Assembly (NCBI GenBank): GCA_018873245.2
Contig: JAEMBT020000007.1
Location: 12,111,129 to 12,175,128 of the forward strand
Direction: 5' to 3'
From: Archegozetes longisetosus
Taxonomy: Eukaryota; Arthropoda; Arachnida; Sarcoptiformes; Trhypochthoniidae
Length of the DNA: 64,000 bases
Below the pieces are notes generated by a model. It had not been told where the DNA came from and ran no database searches. It was given only the letters and a program-made list of their open reading frames with translations. Below are positions 1-10,874 of this stretch, one piece after another. A program made the translations under genes and the position numbers. Every line of letters begins with the position of its first letter. Position 1 is the stretch's first letter.

Positions 1-1136
1 CTGATTTTTCTATCGATTTGCACAAAGCTACTTTGAATAATGTGGTTTTACAAAGGATTTTCATATTACTCTATAATGATAGTTTGTTGGAAAGTGTACT
101 GATTTTGATTATAGAATAAACTCCAATCTATTCCTTAAGCTTCATCACAATGCAACATTACATCCGTTATCAAAGGACAAATTTTCTCATTTTCAGTCAT
201 TCATCATATGAGATATATTAATTTGATTGACAAAATGCAATTTAAACTTGTAATAATATTAGGTTTTATCACTATATTTTATCACAAACTCAATCAAAGC
301 AACAATGAATAATGACTTGTGTAACATAAGAATCAATATTGAAAATGTTGAAAATACAATCGGAAATAATTTGGTATTAGTTTATGCTAGAAAGCAGTTA
401 TTATTGATTGTTTCGAAGTAACTTTGAGGTAACACCTAAAGCATTACTTGATTTAGATTTGCCAATAAGTGTCGCATATTCGAGCGAAGGAAACCATAGT
501 ATTGCTGTCTACTCTACAGATTCTGATATAGATCTTTGAATGCAAGACTTATATCTAACCTCTGGAGACAGAAATAGAAGAAATAAAAAACGACTTCATC
601 TGACACAAGAAGTCCAGTCCTAATGGTCATAGCATTAGTTCACAGTATTCTACTTGACATACATAGTCTTCATTCGCCCAAAAATTTCATAGAAATAGTG
701 GAAAACCGGAAAAATTAGAGCGAATCATAGAACGTAGCGATGCTATTAGTGACTATTTTAGCCATGGTGTTGAATGAAAGCCATTTTACTCTTTTCTATT
801 ATGTGGCTGGACCGAGAAATGGGAATTGTACCCATGCTGGTATTTTTATTTTAATTTAAGAAATAGAAAATTCTGATCTTAGATTGATCGCAATCTAAAC
901 ACCAATTATTCGTTATTTTTTCACTCTTATTAGATTATCGTTTGGTTGTGTCAAATTTTCATATGATAAATGATTCAATATTTGAAAATTATAATCATTA
1001 AGAGACAATTGACTATATAATCGATATGTAATTGTTCAAATATGTTTGTAAATATTGATCGAACCATTCAGATGTTCGTTCAATTTATTTATGATTTTCT
1101 TAATTGAATTATTCTGATTATACTTAAAGGATTTAC
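1..1136. other. AT-rich stretch, no gene recognised
   Basis: No open frame with recognisable domains or paired splice sites was found on either strand. A short stretch around 430-760 on the plus strand reads like decayed coding sequence in more than one frame, but it matches no family I can name. Confidence 0.4.
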
Positions 1137-1372
1137 TGTAAACTCGTAGCGGTATAAATTTACCTATTAAAGCTTTCACTTGAACCTACTTTCTGAGGAA
1201 ATGCGTTAATCAATAGGCCTTTTACTATGGATTAAAAATACTTTCTATATTAAATTCAGTATAGAAAGTATTTTTAATCGATAGCAAATAGCCTATGAGT
1301 TAACGCATTTGTTCGAAAGTTAGGTCCATTTATACCATATAATAGGCAGATTTATACCGTCACGAGTTTACA
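1137..1372. repeat. Foldback (palindromic) element
   Basis: The two ends are inverted copies: about 23 bases from TGTAAACTCGT at 1137 pair with the complement ending ACGAGTTTACA at 1372. Internal arms also pair, for example ACTTTCTATA near 1240 with TATAGAAAGT near 1262. The unit is a 236-bp imperfect palindrome with almost no unpaired centre, typical of a non-autonomous foldback or MITE. No coding capacity is seen. Confidence 0.7.
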
Positions 1373-1589
1373 TATAAAGACCGTGTCAAGGTCATAGAGT
1401 ATTCGACAAGACATTCTCACAAATATTCTTTACTTCGGGTATCGATTATGCTTATGTTGATTTAACTGACAATTGTGGATAAGATACACAAGAAGGCACT
1501 ATTCAGCAAAGACCTATGGAGTTGGTGTTTGAAGAATGGCATAAGTTGCGTAATGAGAAAAGTAAATTTCATAAATAGTTGCCTGTACC

Positions 1590-1627
1590 AAATCGATGAG
1601 ACGGATGTCATATCCGCCTCATCGATT
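1590..1627. repeat. Short hairpin
   Basis: AATCGATGAGACGGAT (1590 onward) is followed after five bases by its near-perfect reverse complement ATCCGCCTCATCGATT. The arms are 16 bp with one mismatch. The overlapping open frames on both strands (1462-1680) are mirror images caused by this symmetry and are not treated as genes. Confidence 0.6.
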
Positions 1628-2114
1628 AAATTCAAACGAAATAAATTACTTTTCATAAAGTGATCAAGTAAAGCAAGCATTTTGAAAATATAACCTAACC
1701 TAATTTAAGGTCAAAGTCAAGGATGCAATAAAAAATGTATCAAAACTTTACGAGACTCTTTCTCTGAATTATTCATATTATTTATTATTTTTTCAATTTA
1801 AATGGCCTCTGATTCAAACCATTCTGGACCACTTTTATTAATAACTCAAATATAAGACTATTTTGAACTAGTCATGAACTTTTGAGGCCAATCATGTTTT
1901 TCGGTACTTTTCGAATACGAGTAAATTGTCAATCATTTTATTCACTTTTAACTTTAATAAGTCGTACCCAGTCATTTTTTATACTAAATGAGTGATTCGT
2001 AAATGAATTATTGTTTTATAATTTTTAAGCTTCAAATTTTGCTTAAAAGTACAAATACATTTAAAAAATCCTTATTTCGACTTTCGTCATATTTTCTCGA
2101 AAGCATTGTTTAAT

Positions 2115-2518
2115 TCAAAGTAGAAGCACTAAATTTCTAAGATTTATGCTCGAGTAAACCAATAAAGCCATTAGAGTTAACCAGATATTTGCTGTAAAAC
2201 TTTTTGAAGAATTGTAAGAATTTATTGGTGGAATACGGCCGTTATTTGTCTCTTCGTCGGGTTCAACAGGTTCAATTGGTTCAACTGGTTCGACTGGTTC
2301 GAACGCTCCCATAGCTCCAATCTTTACATAATGAATATGTAGTAACTAGTGGCTAATTATTGATCAATCTGATCATATTTTACCTTCAAATGGTTGATTT
2401 CATTATTAAATCTGTTCGTTGTTGAAATTGCTGGATTATCACTAAAATCGACTCGTTTAATAACATTTGCACAGCAAGCAGTTATTGTTAATACTAGAAA
2501 TGTTAGCGTAAGATTCAT
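2115..2518 (-). CDS. Small secreted, probably GPI-anchored protein with EPVEP repeats
   Basis: Two-exon gene, 113 residues. Exon 1 is 2384-2518 and exon 2 is 2115-2321; the 62-bp intron starts GTAAAA, ends AAAG and has phase 0. Residues 1-18 form a clear signal peptide (MNLTLTFLVLTITACCA). Residues 51-65 are an acidic proline-rich repeat (EPVEPVEPIEPVEP), built from imperfect tandem copies of the triplet series GGTTCAACN on the opposite strand. The last ~24 residues are hydrophobic and end in LLL before the stop. A serine/asparagine-rich segment precedes this tail, which fits a GPI-attachment signal, although a single-pass membrane anchor is also possible. A G stands at -3 of the ATG. I recognise no family; the function is unknown. 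The gene model is my own splicing inference. Confidence 0.6.
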
Positions 2519-2696
2519 CTCAGTTGATAATAACGTTGAACAACTGTCAACACTACAAAATATAACTCAACAAGACTTGATGAACTTACCCTTCAGAACA
2601 AAACAGTACAAATATATATAATAGTTCTGTTTATTACTAACTACAATAGGTTTATAAGTGAATATGATTACTTAGTCAGTAGAAATAATTGAATAT

Positions 2697-2746
2697 ATTT
2701 CATCCACAATCAGTCATTTTTAAATTACTGATTGCGGATGAAATCA
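2697..2746. repeat. Short hairpin
   Basis: ATTTCATCCACAATCAGT pairs with ACTGATTGCGGATGAAAT across an AT-rich loop of about 12 bases (17 of 18 pairs). It lies upstream of the small secreted-protein gene and downstream of nothing recognisable. Confidence 0.55.
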
Positions 2747-2791
2747 TTATTGAATTATCTAAACTCAGATAAGTTATCAATTCTGTAGAAC

Positions 2792-3269
2792 TAGTGATGA
2801 TGGTTTTCGGTCATTAGCCAAATTTGACTGAATTTGACCGCCGAAATCATAAATGTATTATCAGTTAAAAACCGGTTTTGACCGGTGTTTGAGGTTCAAA
2901 AAGATTAGCATAAACCACTGTTACCATAAACTTTTGGTTAAGTTGTCAACGAGAATTGCCATTGTTATCACAAATTGCTATTCAGTATTTATGTATGGCA
3001 ACCAGTAGTTTGGATGCCGAGCGATCATTTAGCAAACTTGTTGACATACAACATTCAAAAAGATGTAATATGGATGAAGAAAGTATAAAAATGCAAATGA
3101 TGATGTACATTAATAATGATATTGAGTGTAAGATTGATTGTTATTACCAAATTATTATCATTGTTATTATTGCTAGCATTTAGTATTGAGTTCATTTATA
3201 TCAAAATTTTATTGACCGAATTGAACCTCCGATTCTTAAATTTTTTATGATCGAAAACCGTCAACGCTA
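2792..3269 (+). mobile_element. hAT-family transposon remnant with target-site duplication
   Basis: The 478-bp unit starts TAGTGATGATGGTTTTCGG and ends with the inverted equivalent CCGTCAACGCTA (about 19 of 23 terminal positions pair). It is flanked by TGTAGAAC (2784-2791) and TGTATAAC (3270-3277), a 7/8 matching 8-bp target-site duplication, which is diagnostic of hAT insertion. Inside, a plus-strand frame (2956-3183) encodes a recognisable hAT C-terminal dimerisation segment with the motif LDAERSFSK. The rest of the transposase is missing, so this is an internally deleted, inactive copy. The mismatched duplication suggests it is old. Confidence 0.82.
2956..3183 (+). pseudogene. hAT transposase C-terminal (dimerisation) fragment
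   Basis: About 75 codons stay open. Residues 1-35 match the hAT dimerisation region: a LLSQIAIQYL helix, a short loop, then SSLDAERSFSKL. The catalytic core, including the first Asp and the C-x2-H motif, is absent. It sits inside the TIR-bounded unit 2792-3269 and cannot encode an active transposase. Confidence 0.75.
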
Positions 3270-3938
3270 TGTATAACTGTGAAGCTCCTAAAAATTGTTT
3301 AGTCATATTCCTATTGTATTTTTTAATCTAAAATATTTGATTTGTTTGATTATCAAATGGAGATATTAAGTTTCAAGTAAATGCTGATTAACAAGTAATG
3401 ATCGGGACAATGATTTAATTAACTTTTAGAATTTACGCAAAATATATTTTCGCTCAAGTTTCTAACTTTGATTAGCGTTTAGATTAATGAAATGTCAACT
3501 TTTTATAATGGGTTTTGTCCAATAAAATAATTATTAGTCTCTTGTTTCTTTAAAACAAATCCTTTCGAACTATTTAAAGATGAATAAACTAACTCAATTC
3601 AATATATTTCTTGAATATAAAATAATGAGACAAATACTGTACGTCAAATTTAAAACTAAATTGAAGATAAGCAAATGGATAGCATTTATAATACTTGCTT
3701 TGAAACACCATAACTGCATTGACTGATAAGCAACAGTCAATTAGTTCAAACTTTAATCGATTCTTATTTTAAGATAAAAGGTTAAAAAACAGTGTTTAAA
3801 TAAGTCAGAAAATTTAGTTTTCAAATAACTATTGACAATAAAATCCTTTCATTTATTTTAAACACCATTTCCCAAGTTTATGTCACAAGTTGATGTGTCT
3901 GATAGATTAAAAGTACGAAAATAGACTAAAATTCATAT

Positions 3939-4270
3939 GAGGACTTTAATGCATCCGAGAAATTGTCTTCAATTTTAAGCTAAAATAAAATGCTTCAAAC
4001 GATTTTATTTGCTTAATAAATCTCAAGCATTTGGTCGTTACAATTTGATCGAGATAAAAATGACTCAGTAATATTCAACGAAAGTATATTTTAATAAGTG
4101 ATTTTTACATACAAAAGTATAGGTCATGTAAAAATTGATTAATAGTTAAAAAGTATAATCGACTATAAGTGCTTGTGATTAATAGAGAACATTAATATAA
4201 GTTTACTTTATAAAAAACATAAATTGGGCCTTTTTATTCAAATACCGTTACAGGACAATTTCCCTCAAGC
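3939..4270 (+). repeat. Dispersed repeat, copy A (uninterrupted)
   Basis: This stretch aligns in the same orientation with 57901-58070 joined to 58628-58780. Shared blocks include GAGGACTTTAATGCAT, ATTCAACGAAAGTATATTTT and TGTGATTAATAGAGAACATT. The distant copy carries an extra ~557 bp in the middle (a TIR element), so this copy represents the empty-site arrangement. No coding capacity is evident. Confidence 0.7.
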
Positions 4271-5254
4271 ATTAAAGTCTGAATATACTGTATTAATCAT
4301 AACTTCTTTTCTAACGACTAAAGCAAAAAAGTTAATGAGAACTTTTCGATTTAGTTTTAAAATTGACATACTGTATAAAATTCATTTTATAATTATTTTT
4401 TAGAAATATCAGATTAAATGTGTGTTTGTTTTTTATACAAATAAAAGAAGAAACTCAACATTAAATTCAATCATTTTTTGATTAAGCAGTTTAAAGTGAA
4501 TCCGTGGTTTTTATTGAGTTTGCAGTTTTGTTAATTTGAACTTTATACCTTTATAGACTGTTTTCGAATAGGGTTTATATGAACTTTCGAACGGGTTTGG
4601 GAACCAGCTTTCGAAATAGATCACTGAAATGGATGTTATTAACGATAATGAAGGCCTCAGTTACCTTCTCATCTGAGCGTAAGAGCTACCACTCAACACA
4701 ATTAAGACAAATCATAATAAGATATATTTGTCTCGACGAGTGCTATAGATTAGAATCCTCGATTTTTATGTGGTCGTACCGATTCACTCCTCCCAAGCCG
4801 TTCATGTTTTCTCCTATCTACTCAAGTTTTCATTTAAATAAAACACTTTCCATTAACTAAACATAAGATTATTATCTTGAACGTTTTGTATATTTGAATC
4901 ACTCTATTATTAAAGTTGTTTTATTGAGTAAACAATTGATTATTTGCATTACGAACGCACCCATATGTTTAAATTGATATTTAATTTAATAAATTCAAAA
5001 TAGAAGTACAGAAATTGTTAAAACAGTGATAGTTTGAACCACTAATACAAAAAGCTAATGCTTCTTATATTTAAGTTTTGACAACAATTTTTTAATTATT
5101 CGGTTCAGTTCAGTCATAGTTTAAATGGTTAGATAAGTCCTAATATTTGGTACGATCTCCATTATAATCAATAATTTGTTGCATATTAGGAATAGAGTTG
5201 TCCATATTCTTAATATTATAAGTTTCCTGCATTTCAAGAAGAGGATGATTGAAG

Positions 5255-5330
5255 TCTCAACTCTCGGGTCTTAACTCTCGAGAGTTTTAACTCTATATCT
5301 CGATCGAATGCAGTCGAGACTCTCGAAAAC
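5255..5330. repeat. CTCGAG/ACTCTCG-rich tract
   Basis: Repeated ACTCTCG and CTCGAGA words in both orientations form small local palindromes. The same vocabulary fills the ends of the hAT-type element at 30345-30822. This may therefore be a fragment of that family, but no terminal repeat or duplication was found here. Confidence 0.4.
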
Positions 5331-5700
5331 TTTCAAAAAAGATAATAATATCAATTTGAGATCAACCGTTAACTTATTAAGGATTTTTCGTAATTATAGT
5401 AATTTTTGAAGGTAATGATCTGTAAGACACTTTTATTTCGCGAGAATTAATATGTAGAACACCTCTATATATGAAAGTTTGAGGAAGACTTGTTTTGCTC
5501 TTTTGAAAAAAGTGTTCAGCTGTCAATTCTAATTCGGCCAATAAGTTAGTGTTTCTCAATAAAAATTATGAGCACCTTAATAAATAATGGTTTTTAAATA
5601 ATCATGTCATATTATTTTTATGATATTCGAACAATAAATAAAGAATTTGATAATCGAATATTTATTTGCACACTATAAAAAATTCGAGTCTATGAAACAC

Positions 5701-5769
5701 ATGTAGTATATAAACGCATTTATGAATGTAACATCATATGACATTCATAAATGTGTTTATATACTACAT
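5701..5769. repeat. 29-bp stem hairpin
   Basis: ATGTAGTATATAAACGCATT and nine more bases (5701-5729) are followed by an 11-base loop and the reverse complement (5741-5769), with 28 of 29 positions pairing. Weaker pairing (TATAAAAAATT against its complement) continues outside, to about 5674 and 5783. It could be a tiny foldback element or a small-RNA precursor; nothing here distinguishes them. Confidence 0.6.
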
Positions 5770-6498
5770 ATCAATTTTTTATGTGCTGAATCTTTTTCAT
5801 ATGTCTAACCATAAAGCAACAAACACCAGAAGTTACAAATTTTTCAATTAAACATATAACTGAATTACAACTTATCTGTCTATTTCCTATAGAAACATTA
5901 ATAGGATATGAGGCAATGAGAGTCATGAAATTTGCAAATAAAGCAAACCTTATATCAATTGTTTTTACTATCTCTAAACATATTTCTTTACTAAAGTTAG
6001 TATTTCGAAGTTCTAAATTTGCATTTGATTTTCAAGCTACATCCATAGAAATAATTATTTTTAGTCGATTAAAGTCGAATAACTTTTGATTGGATGATTC
6101 GAATTTCAAATCGATTTCATTTCTGAGTAGCTAGATAATCAGCATTTTAAATCTAGTATATTTTTCAAAAGTCACTAGGATCATTAAGCTGGAAGATTTT
6201 AAACTATAAACTTAATTTTTCATGCATTATTACATATATTTCAGTCATTTTCAAAACTCAGAGAGCTAGTTTTTCAACACTCTATACCCCTAAGCGTCAA
6301 GCAATTTTGACGGAAATTTTTATGAATAAACTAGATTATCGACCAAAACAAATTCATTATTTGCGGGATCATTAAAAAGATGCATTACCTGTGTAGGTTA
6401 TCATTATGATGCTTTGGATGGACCTGTCATCCAAACCATAAATGCGAAAACCCATGCGTTTTGAATTTTGTTGCCTAATTTATGGCCAGTTCTCCCGG

Positions 6499-7503
6499 AC
6501 TCTATTTGGAGTCAAAAGAGCTATGTATGGTTCTTTTGACTCCAAATAAAGTCAAAAGAGCTGTAATTCTCTAATTGTAAACAGAAAATATTTTTAATGA
6601 AACAAATATGAAATAACAGATTAACATAATCAAGAATGTTTTGAAAATTGAAATATCAAAATTAAAATTTTGATGTAATAAGTTTTTTCTTTAGGCCGTA
6701 AATTTAGAATTATAAAGCTCGAATTGAAATAAAATTAGTAAAATTATAGTTTTAAGAGGCAGAATAAAATATACAAATTATATAAAAAATTCAGCGTAAG
6801 AGTGTTCGATTCCATAGGGTTCCTGACTCTCCACCCACAAGTGTGATACGTCGGCGAATTCAGTACATCGAGCTAAACGTTCTGATACCTTATTTAACCA
6901 GCTCCGATCTTAATCTGACTACTTATAGCCAACTCTCTCCAGCACATGATAGGAATGAGCAATCTTCATCAGATTTGAATTGTGGGCTCTAATCGTCATT
7001 CTGAGTCCAACAATGCCTTACATTTACGAAAACTGAACTCAAAATGAGTAGAGTTTATAATTTATTTCTGGTGAAGATTGCTCACTCCTATCGTGTGCTG
7101 GACAGAGTTGGCCATAAGTAGTCAAATTCGGATCGGAGCTGGTTAAATAAGGTATCAGAACGTTTAGCTCGATGTACTGAATCCACCGATGTATCACACT
7201 TGTGGGTGGAGGGTCAGGAACCCTATGGAATCAAATACTCTCTTACGCTGAATTTTTTCCATAATTTGTATATTTTATTCTGCCTCTTAAAACTATAATT
7301 TTACTAATTTTATTTCAATTCGAGCTTTATAATTCTAAATTTACGGCCTAAAGAAAAAACTTATTGCATCAAAATTTAAATTTTGATATTTCAATTTTCA
7401 AAATATTCTTGATTATATTAATCTGTTATTTCATATTTGTTTCATTAAAAGTATTTTCTGTCTACAATTAGAGAGTTACAGCTCTTTTGACTCCAAATAG
7501 AGT
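6499..7503. mobile_element. 1-kb snap-back palindrome (foldback element)
   Basis: Two arms of about 450 bp, 6551-7010 and 7035-7491, are inverted copies at roughly 90% or better identity by eye. They run from GTCAAAAGAGCTGTAA to CCAGCACATGATAGGA and their complements, with a weakly paired centre of about 25-100 bases. The ends carry ACTCTATTTGGAGTCAAAAG and its complement. On the left this terminal motif occurs twice, at 6499 and again in inverted form at 6531-6550. No transposase and no clear target-site duplication were found. A transcript across it would form a very long double-stranded RNA. Confidence 0.8.
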
Positions 7504-7934
7504 TAAGAGACACTGCGCTAATTTCATTAGTTGATTTGGTTAAAGTCAAAGATTTTGTTATGCAAAACAACGTTAATGATCGTGGATAGTTCATACAAAT
7601 TGTTCTATATGAAACATGACATACTCAAAAAATTTGAACATTTCTAATAAACTCAAATTTTAATGACTTCTCTCAGCTTTGCATGTTTTTAATGTTTTCA
7701 TTGTATGCTTTTATTTGCTTTGAATTCGAAATAAGCAAATATTATTTTTACCAAGTCATACAATTGATCTCTAGGTTACACATGGATTGAAACTGATTTC
7801 TAATTTAATGCTTAAAGTAAAAACTCTTTACTAGACATTGATTAGGATACTACACAAAAACACTGCTTTTACAATCATGATTTTTGTATTAAAGAAGGTA
7901 AAATTCAAAATCTTTTACAAATTTTTAGAAAAAT
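7504..7934. other. Probable 3' flank of the ankyrin/SOCS gene
   Basis: AT-rich sequence without a gene. It lies directly downstream of the minus-strand stop codon at 7935 and probably contains its 3' untranslated region. No clean AATAAA was assigned. Confidence 0.35.
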
Positions 7935-9032
7935 TCACTCCAAGTTTATCAAAAAGTTTACTAAATTGGTGGGAAGTAATGAAAAATGTTTATTTATTTC
8001 AACAAAGTTGATTGGACGCCAAGTTTTATTTACAAAAGTATCACGTATTATAACACGCGATAATTGCTTTAATGATAGCACCGACGACTTATTGCACTTA
8101 TTTTTAGTTATTACTTTTCCATTTGAATTCTCAATTATTCTAATAATAGTGGCGTCGCCGTAATTCAGCACAAAATTTAGTGATTCTTTATCCACTTTGA
8201 ACCCGATGTTGATCAATATTTTTAAAATTTGGCCTCTTCCTTGATTCAAGTATTTGCACGACAAATATACAGGATTTGAGTCTTTATTTCTAAACGATTT
8301 TGAGTTGAGCCGAAATTTTTTATGATTCACGATTTGTGAGACAAAATCTGTTCGTCGTTCTCTTACTGCTAACCAAAGCGGAGTTTGACCGAAAAAGTCA
8401 GTTTCATTTATTATAATAGTAGGCGATTCAAGTAGAAGTTTGAGAATGTTTGATGTACCTGAAACATTTCAGTTTTCATAATAACTATGAACCAAATTAT
8501 GGCTTCAGACCTGACGGAATGTCATATTATTGCACAACGTGCTCACGTTTATCTCACGTAATTAAACTTACATATTAGGTTAAGTTGGAGTGATCATGCA
8601 CCATATGCAATAATAGTCACCCATTCAGAAGTGAAGCTCAAATTATTTATTGATAAAAATTGAAAGCAACACGATTTAAAAACAAAAATAATTAACGCTG
8701 TTTTCCAGAGTGATCAATTTTTAGAATTCCTCAAATCTGAGATAATTACCTAATCTGACAGCTGAGCAAAGTGGAGGTTCGATGCGCCCCAAACTATCAT
8801 AAGATATACGATTAGGATTAGATCCAGCCTTCAATAATGCTTTGACAACCTCATACAACTTGTGGTATATTGCAAAACTTAGTGGAGTACATTTTGTAAT
8901 AAAAGTAACACTATTTAAATCAACTTGATTAATATTTATTATTGATATTAGCTTTTCTAAATTATTTTCAATGATAGCCAGTTGGAGATCAAAAGTGACT
9001 GATTTTTTACTTTGTTTTAAAGGATAAACCAT
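7935..9032 (-). CDS. Ankyrin repeat and SOCS box (ASB-type) protein
   Basis: Two exons, 8750-9032 and 7935-8458, joined across a 291-bp GT-AG intron in phase 1; 268 residues. An in-frame TAA two codons upstream of the ATG at 9032 fixes the start. Ankyrin-type helices are visible at about residues 12-35, 49-75, 85-112, 117-138 and 153-180 (for example TPLSFAIYHK and GQTPLWLAVRER). The last ~49 residues form a SOCS box: SLKQLSRVIIRD (BC box) and a later LLPTNLVNFL. ASB proteins are substrate receptors that bind Elongin B/C through this box and recruit Cullin-5 ubiquitin ligase, while the ankyrin part binds the target. The target cannot be inferred. Repeats are few and divergent, so I give no orthologue. 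Confidence 0.82.
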
Positions 9033-10670
9033 TTCTTAAATATGACTTAAGAACAGATGCAAACTCAGTCAGTTTAAGCTTAGTTTGGGTGTAGTCAACA
9101 AATACTCTATTTTTAGTTGTATTGCATCCATATTCCAGTATAAGCCCTATTGCTTTCTCTATTTATAAAGACAGCGAGATATTAGTTGTTTAAATATTAA
9201 TCCTGACATCACTCGCTATGATGAAGTTACTGAAGCAACAAACTCATTAATGTTAGAAAGCAGTTGTTGTGATCCGTTTGTGTCGAACTGCAGGTCATTT
9301 TGTATTTTATAATCAATGCTTATTAAACATTCATAAAAGGATTAGAAAAATGTAATTTCATTATTATCGTGCAATTAATACCAACCATTAAAAATGCATC
9401 AAACAGTCAAATCCAATTTTGATGATCTTATCTGAAAATTAAGAACCAACTAAAAGAAATATATGGAACTAGACTTGACTTAAGTTGAACGCAGTAAAGT
9501 TCAATTTATATAATATTTGAAATGAAGCCAATGAATAAGTTTAGAACTAGCAGTGAGTCATTTTTGATTTAAATATTAGAATATGGCCATGTGGCAGTCT
9601 TATGAACGACAAAAGTGACTTCATGTTCGGAGCCGGTAAGTGCTGTTAATTGAAACTAAAGTTGTACTCTTTATACCAGACAATGCGACTGAACACTTGC
9701 GTTCTAGACTCACGTTTCAAAATTGATACGTTGAGCGAATCATTTGTTTTTGCCGAACACTGGCGATCATTAAATTTGACTTATTTTTGTTTGGCGAACA
9801 CTTTTCCTGCGTTAACTTATAGACAACTTTTCACTGTTATGTACTGCAACAATGTTTGCGGGCATGCTTTAAATGAGTCTGAAACGAGTCACGAGTATAG
9901 TTTAAAAGTAACAATTAGGCACTTTGTTTTTATCTTGTGACCAATTTCTGTGTGGCTTTTATGTAGCTTTTTAATTAGTTTGGATTTGACTTAGCTTTAC
10001 TTAAATATGACTTCAGTTGACTGTTGATTGGCCAAAACCATTTAATTTGATGGTTTTTCATTTGATTATAACCCTTGGCTTTTGAAAGCCCATCACTTTT
10101 GTCAACTATTTCTAATAGCAAAATAAATTGAATGCTCATCAAAACACTTTTATTCGAAATGATTAATTACAATAATGCAAATGCTTAGTGAATCGAAAAT
10201 AAAGCAATAGTATGAACGAAATATCTTAAAGAATTGTTGACAAAACAGTGTTGTCATGTACAAATAGCAATTGCCTAAACAGTATAATGCTCACTGTTAT
10301 AGGTCTGACTTTCAACATTGAAAATGCATTTTGAATAAATGAAGCGATATAACAGTTGACATGTAATCTTCGATTGTATGCAATTGTGAATAGAAAGATC
10401 ACGTCTAAAAATGGGTTTAATTCACAGTTAAATATGTACACGGTTTTGTTTTCTATTGAAATTTTCTATTGAAAATACAATCAAAATTCAAATTAAATAC
10501 TAGGGTCCTTAGCCTAAGTTATTTACAAAAGCCTTCTTCAGTTTGATGTAAGAAACATTTAATTAACCTATTTACATTCGATTTTCGAATTTTATTTTAA
10601 TAGCAATATATTAATTCAGATTCATCATTGGAAAGGTTCGATTGAAGCAAAAGTAAATTAGAATCTAGAA
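9033..10670. other. Intergenic, no gene supported
   Basis: A 96-codon open frame on the plus strand (9650-9940) contains three loosely repeated GAACACTTGCG/GAACACTGGCG words. It has no domain, signal peptide or splice signal that I trust. The rest is AT-rich and featureless. Confidence 0.4.
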
Positions 10671-10832
10671 TAGAGCTCGAACATGTAAACCCTAAACTCG
10701 TCGAAGGCTCGTAAAAAGTCAAAACCCATACGGTTCAATTTCTAAGAGAATTTACAACTCTCTAATGTACGGACTTTTGAAGACAAATTTTTAAAAATCC
10801 AACCGTACGGACCTTCGACGGGTTTACTACTT
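10671..10832. mobile_element. Partial copy of the TAGAGCTCGAACATG MITE family
   Basis: It starts with TAGAGCTCGAACATGTAAAC, almost identical to the end of the complete 244-bp element at 28883-29126. Its internal inverted arms (CGTACGG, TCGACGGGTTTA) pair with the left end. The right terminal ~20 bases are missing, and no perfect target-site duplication is present, so this is a truncated copy just downstream of the lipophorin-receptor gene. Confidence 0.65.
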
Positions 10833-10874
10833 TAGAATTCATAAATTAATTTCAAACTAATTGTATCCTAGTGT

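Larger units (their letters stand above)
3270..6498. other. AT-rich intergenic DNA with dispersed repeats
   Basis: No gene is supported. Open frames of 60-93 codons (for example 4579-4860) show no domain, signal peptide or splice context. The stretch contains a dispersed repeat copy (3939-4270), a CTCGAG-rich tract (about 5255-5330) and a 29-bp hairpin (5701-5769), listed separately. Confidence 0.5.

Noticed and set aside
1462..1680. Overlapping open frames on both strands
   Set aside because: They mirror each other around a local hairpin and have no domain; some apparent starts are not ATG.
4579..4860. 93-codon plus-strand frame
   Set aside because: No signal peptide, domain, splice context or coding-like composition.
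9650..9940. 96-codon plus-strand frame
   Set aside because: Contains loosely repeated GAACACT words; no homology or splice support, so probably chance.
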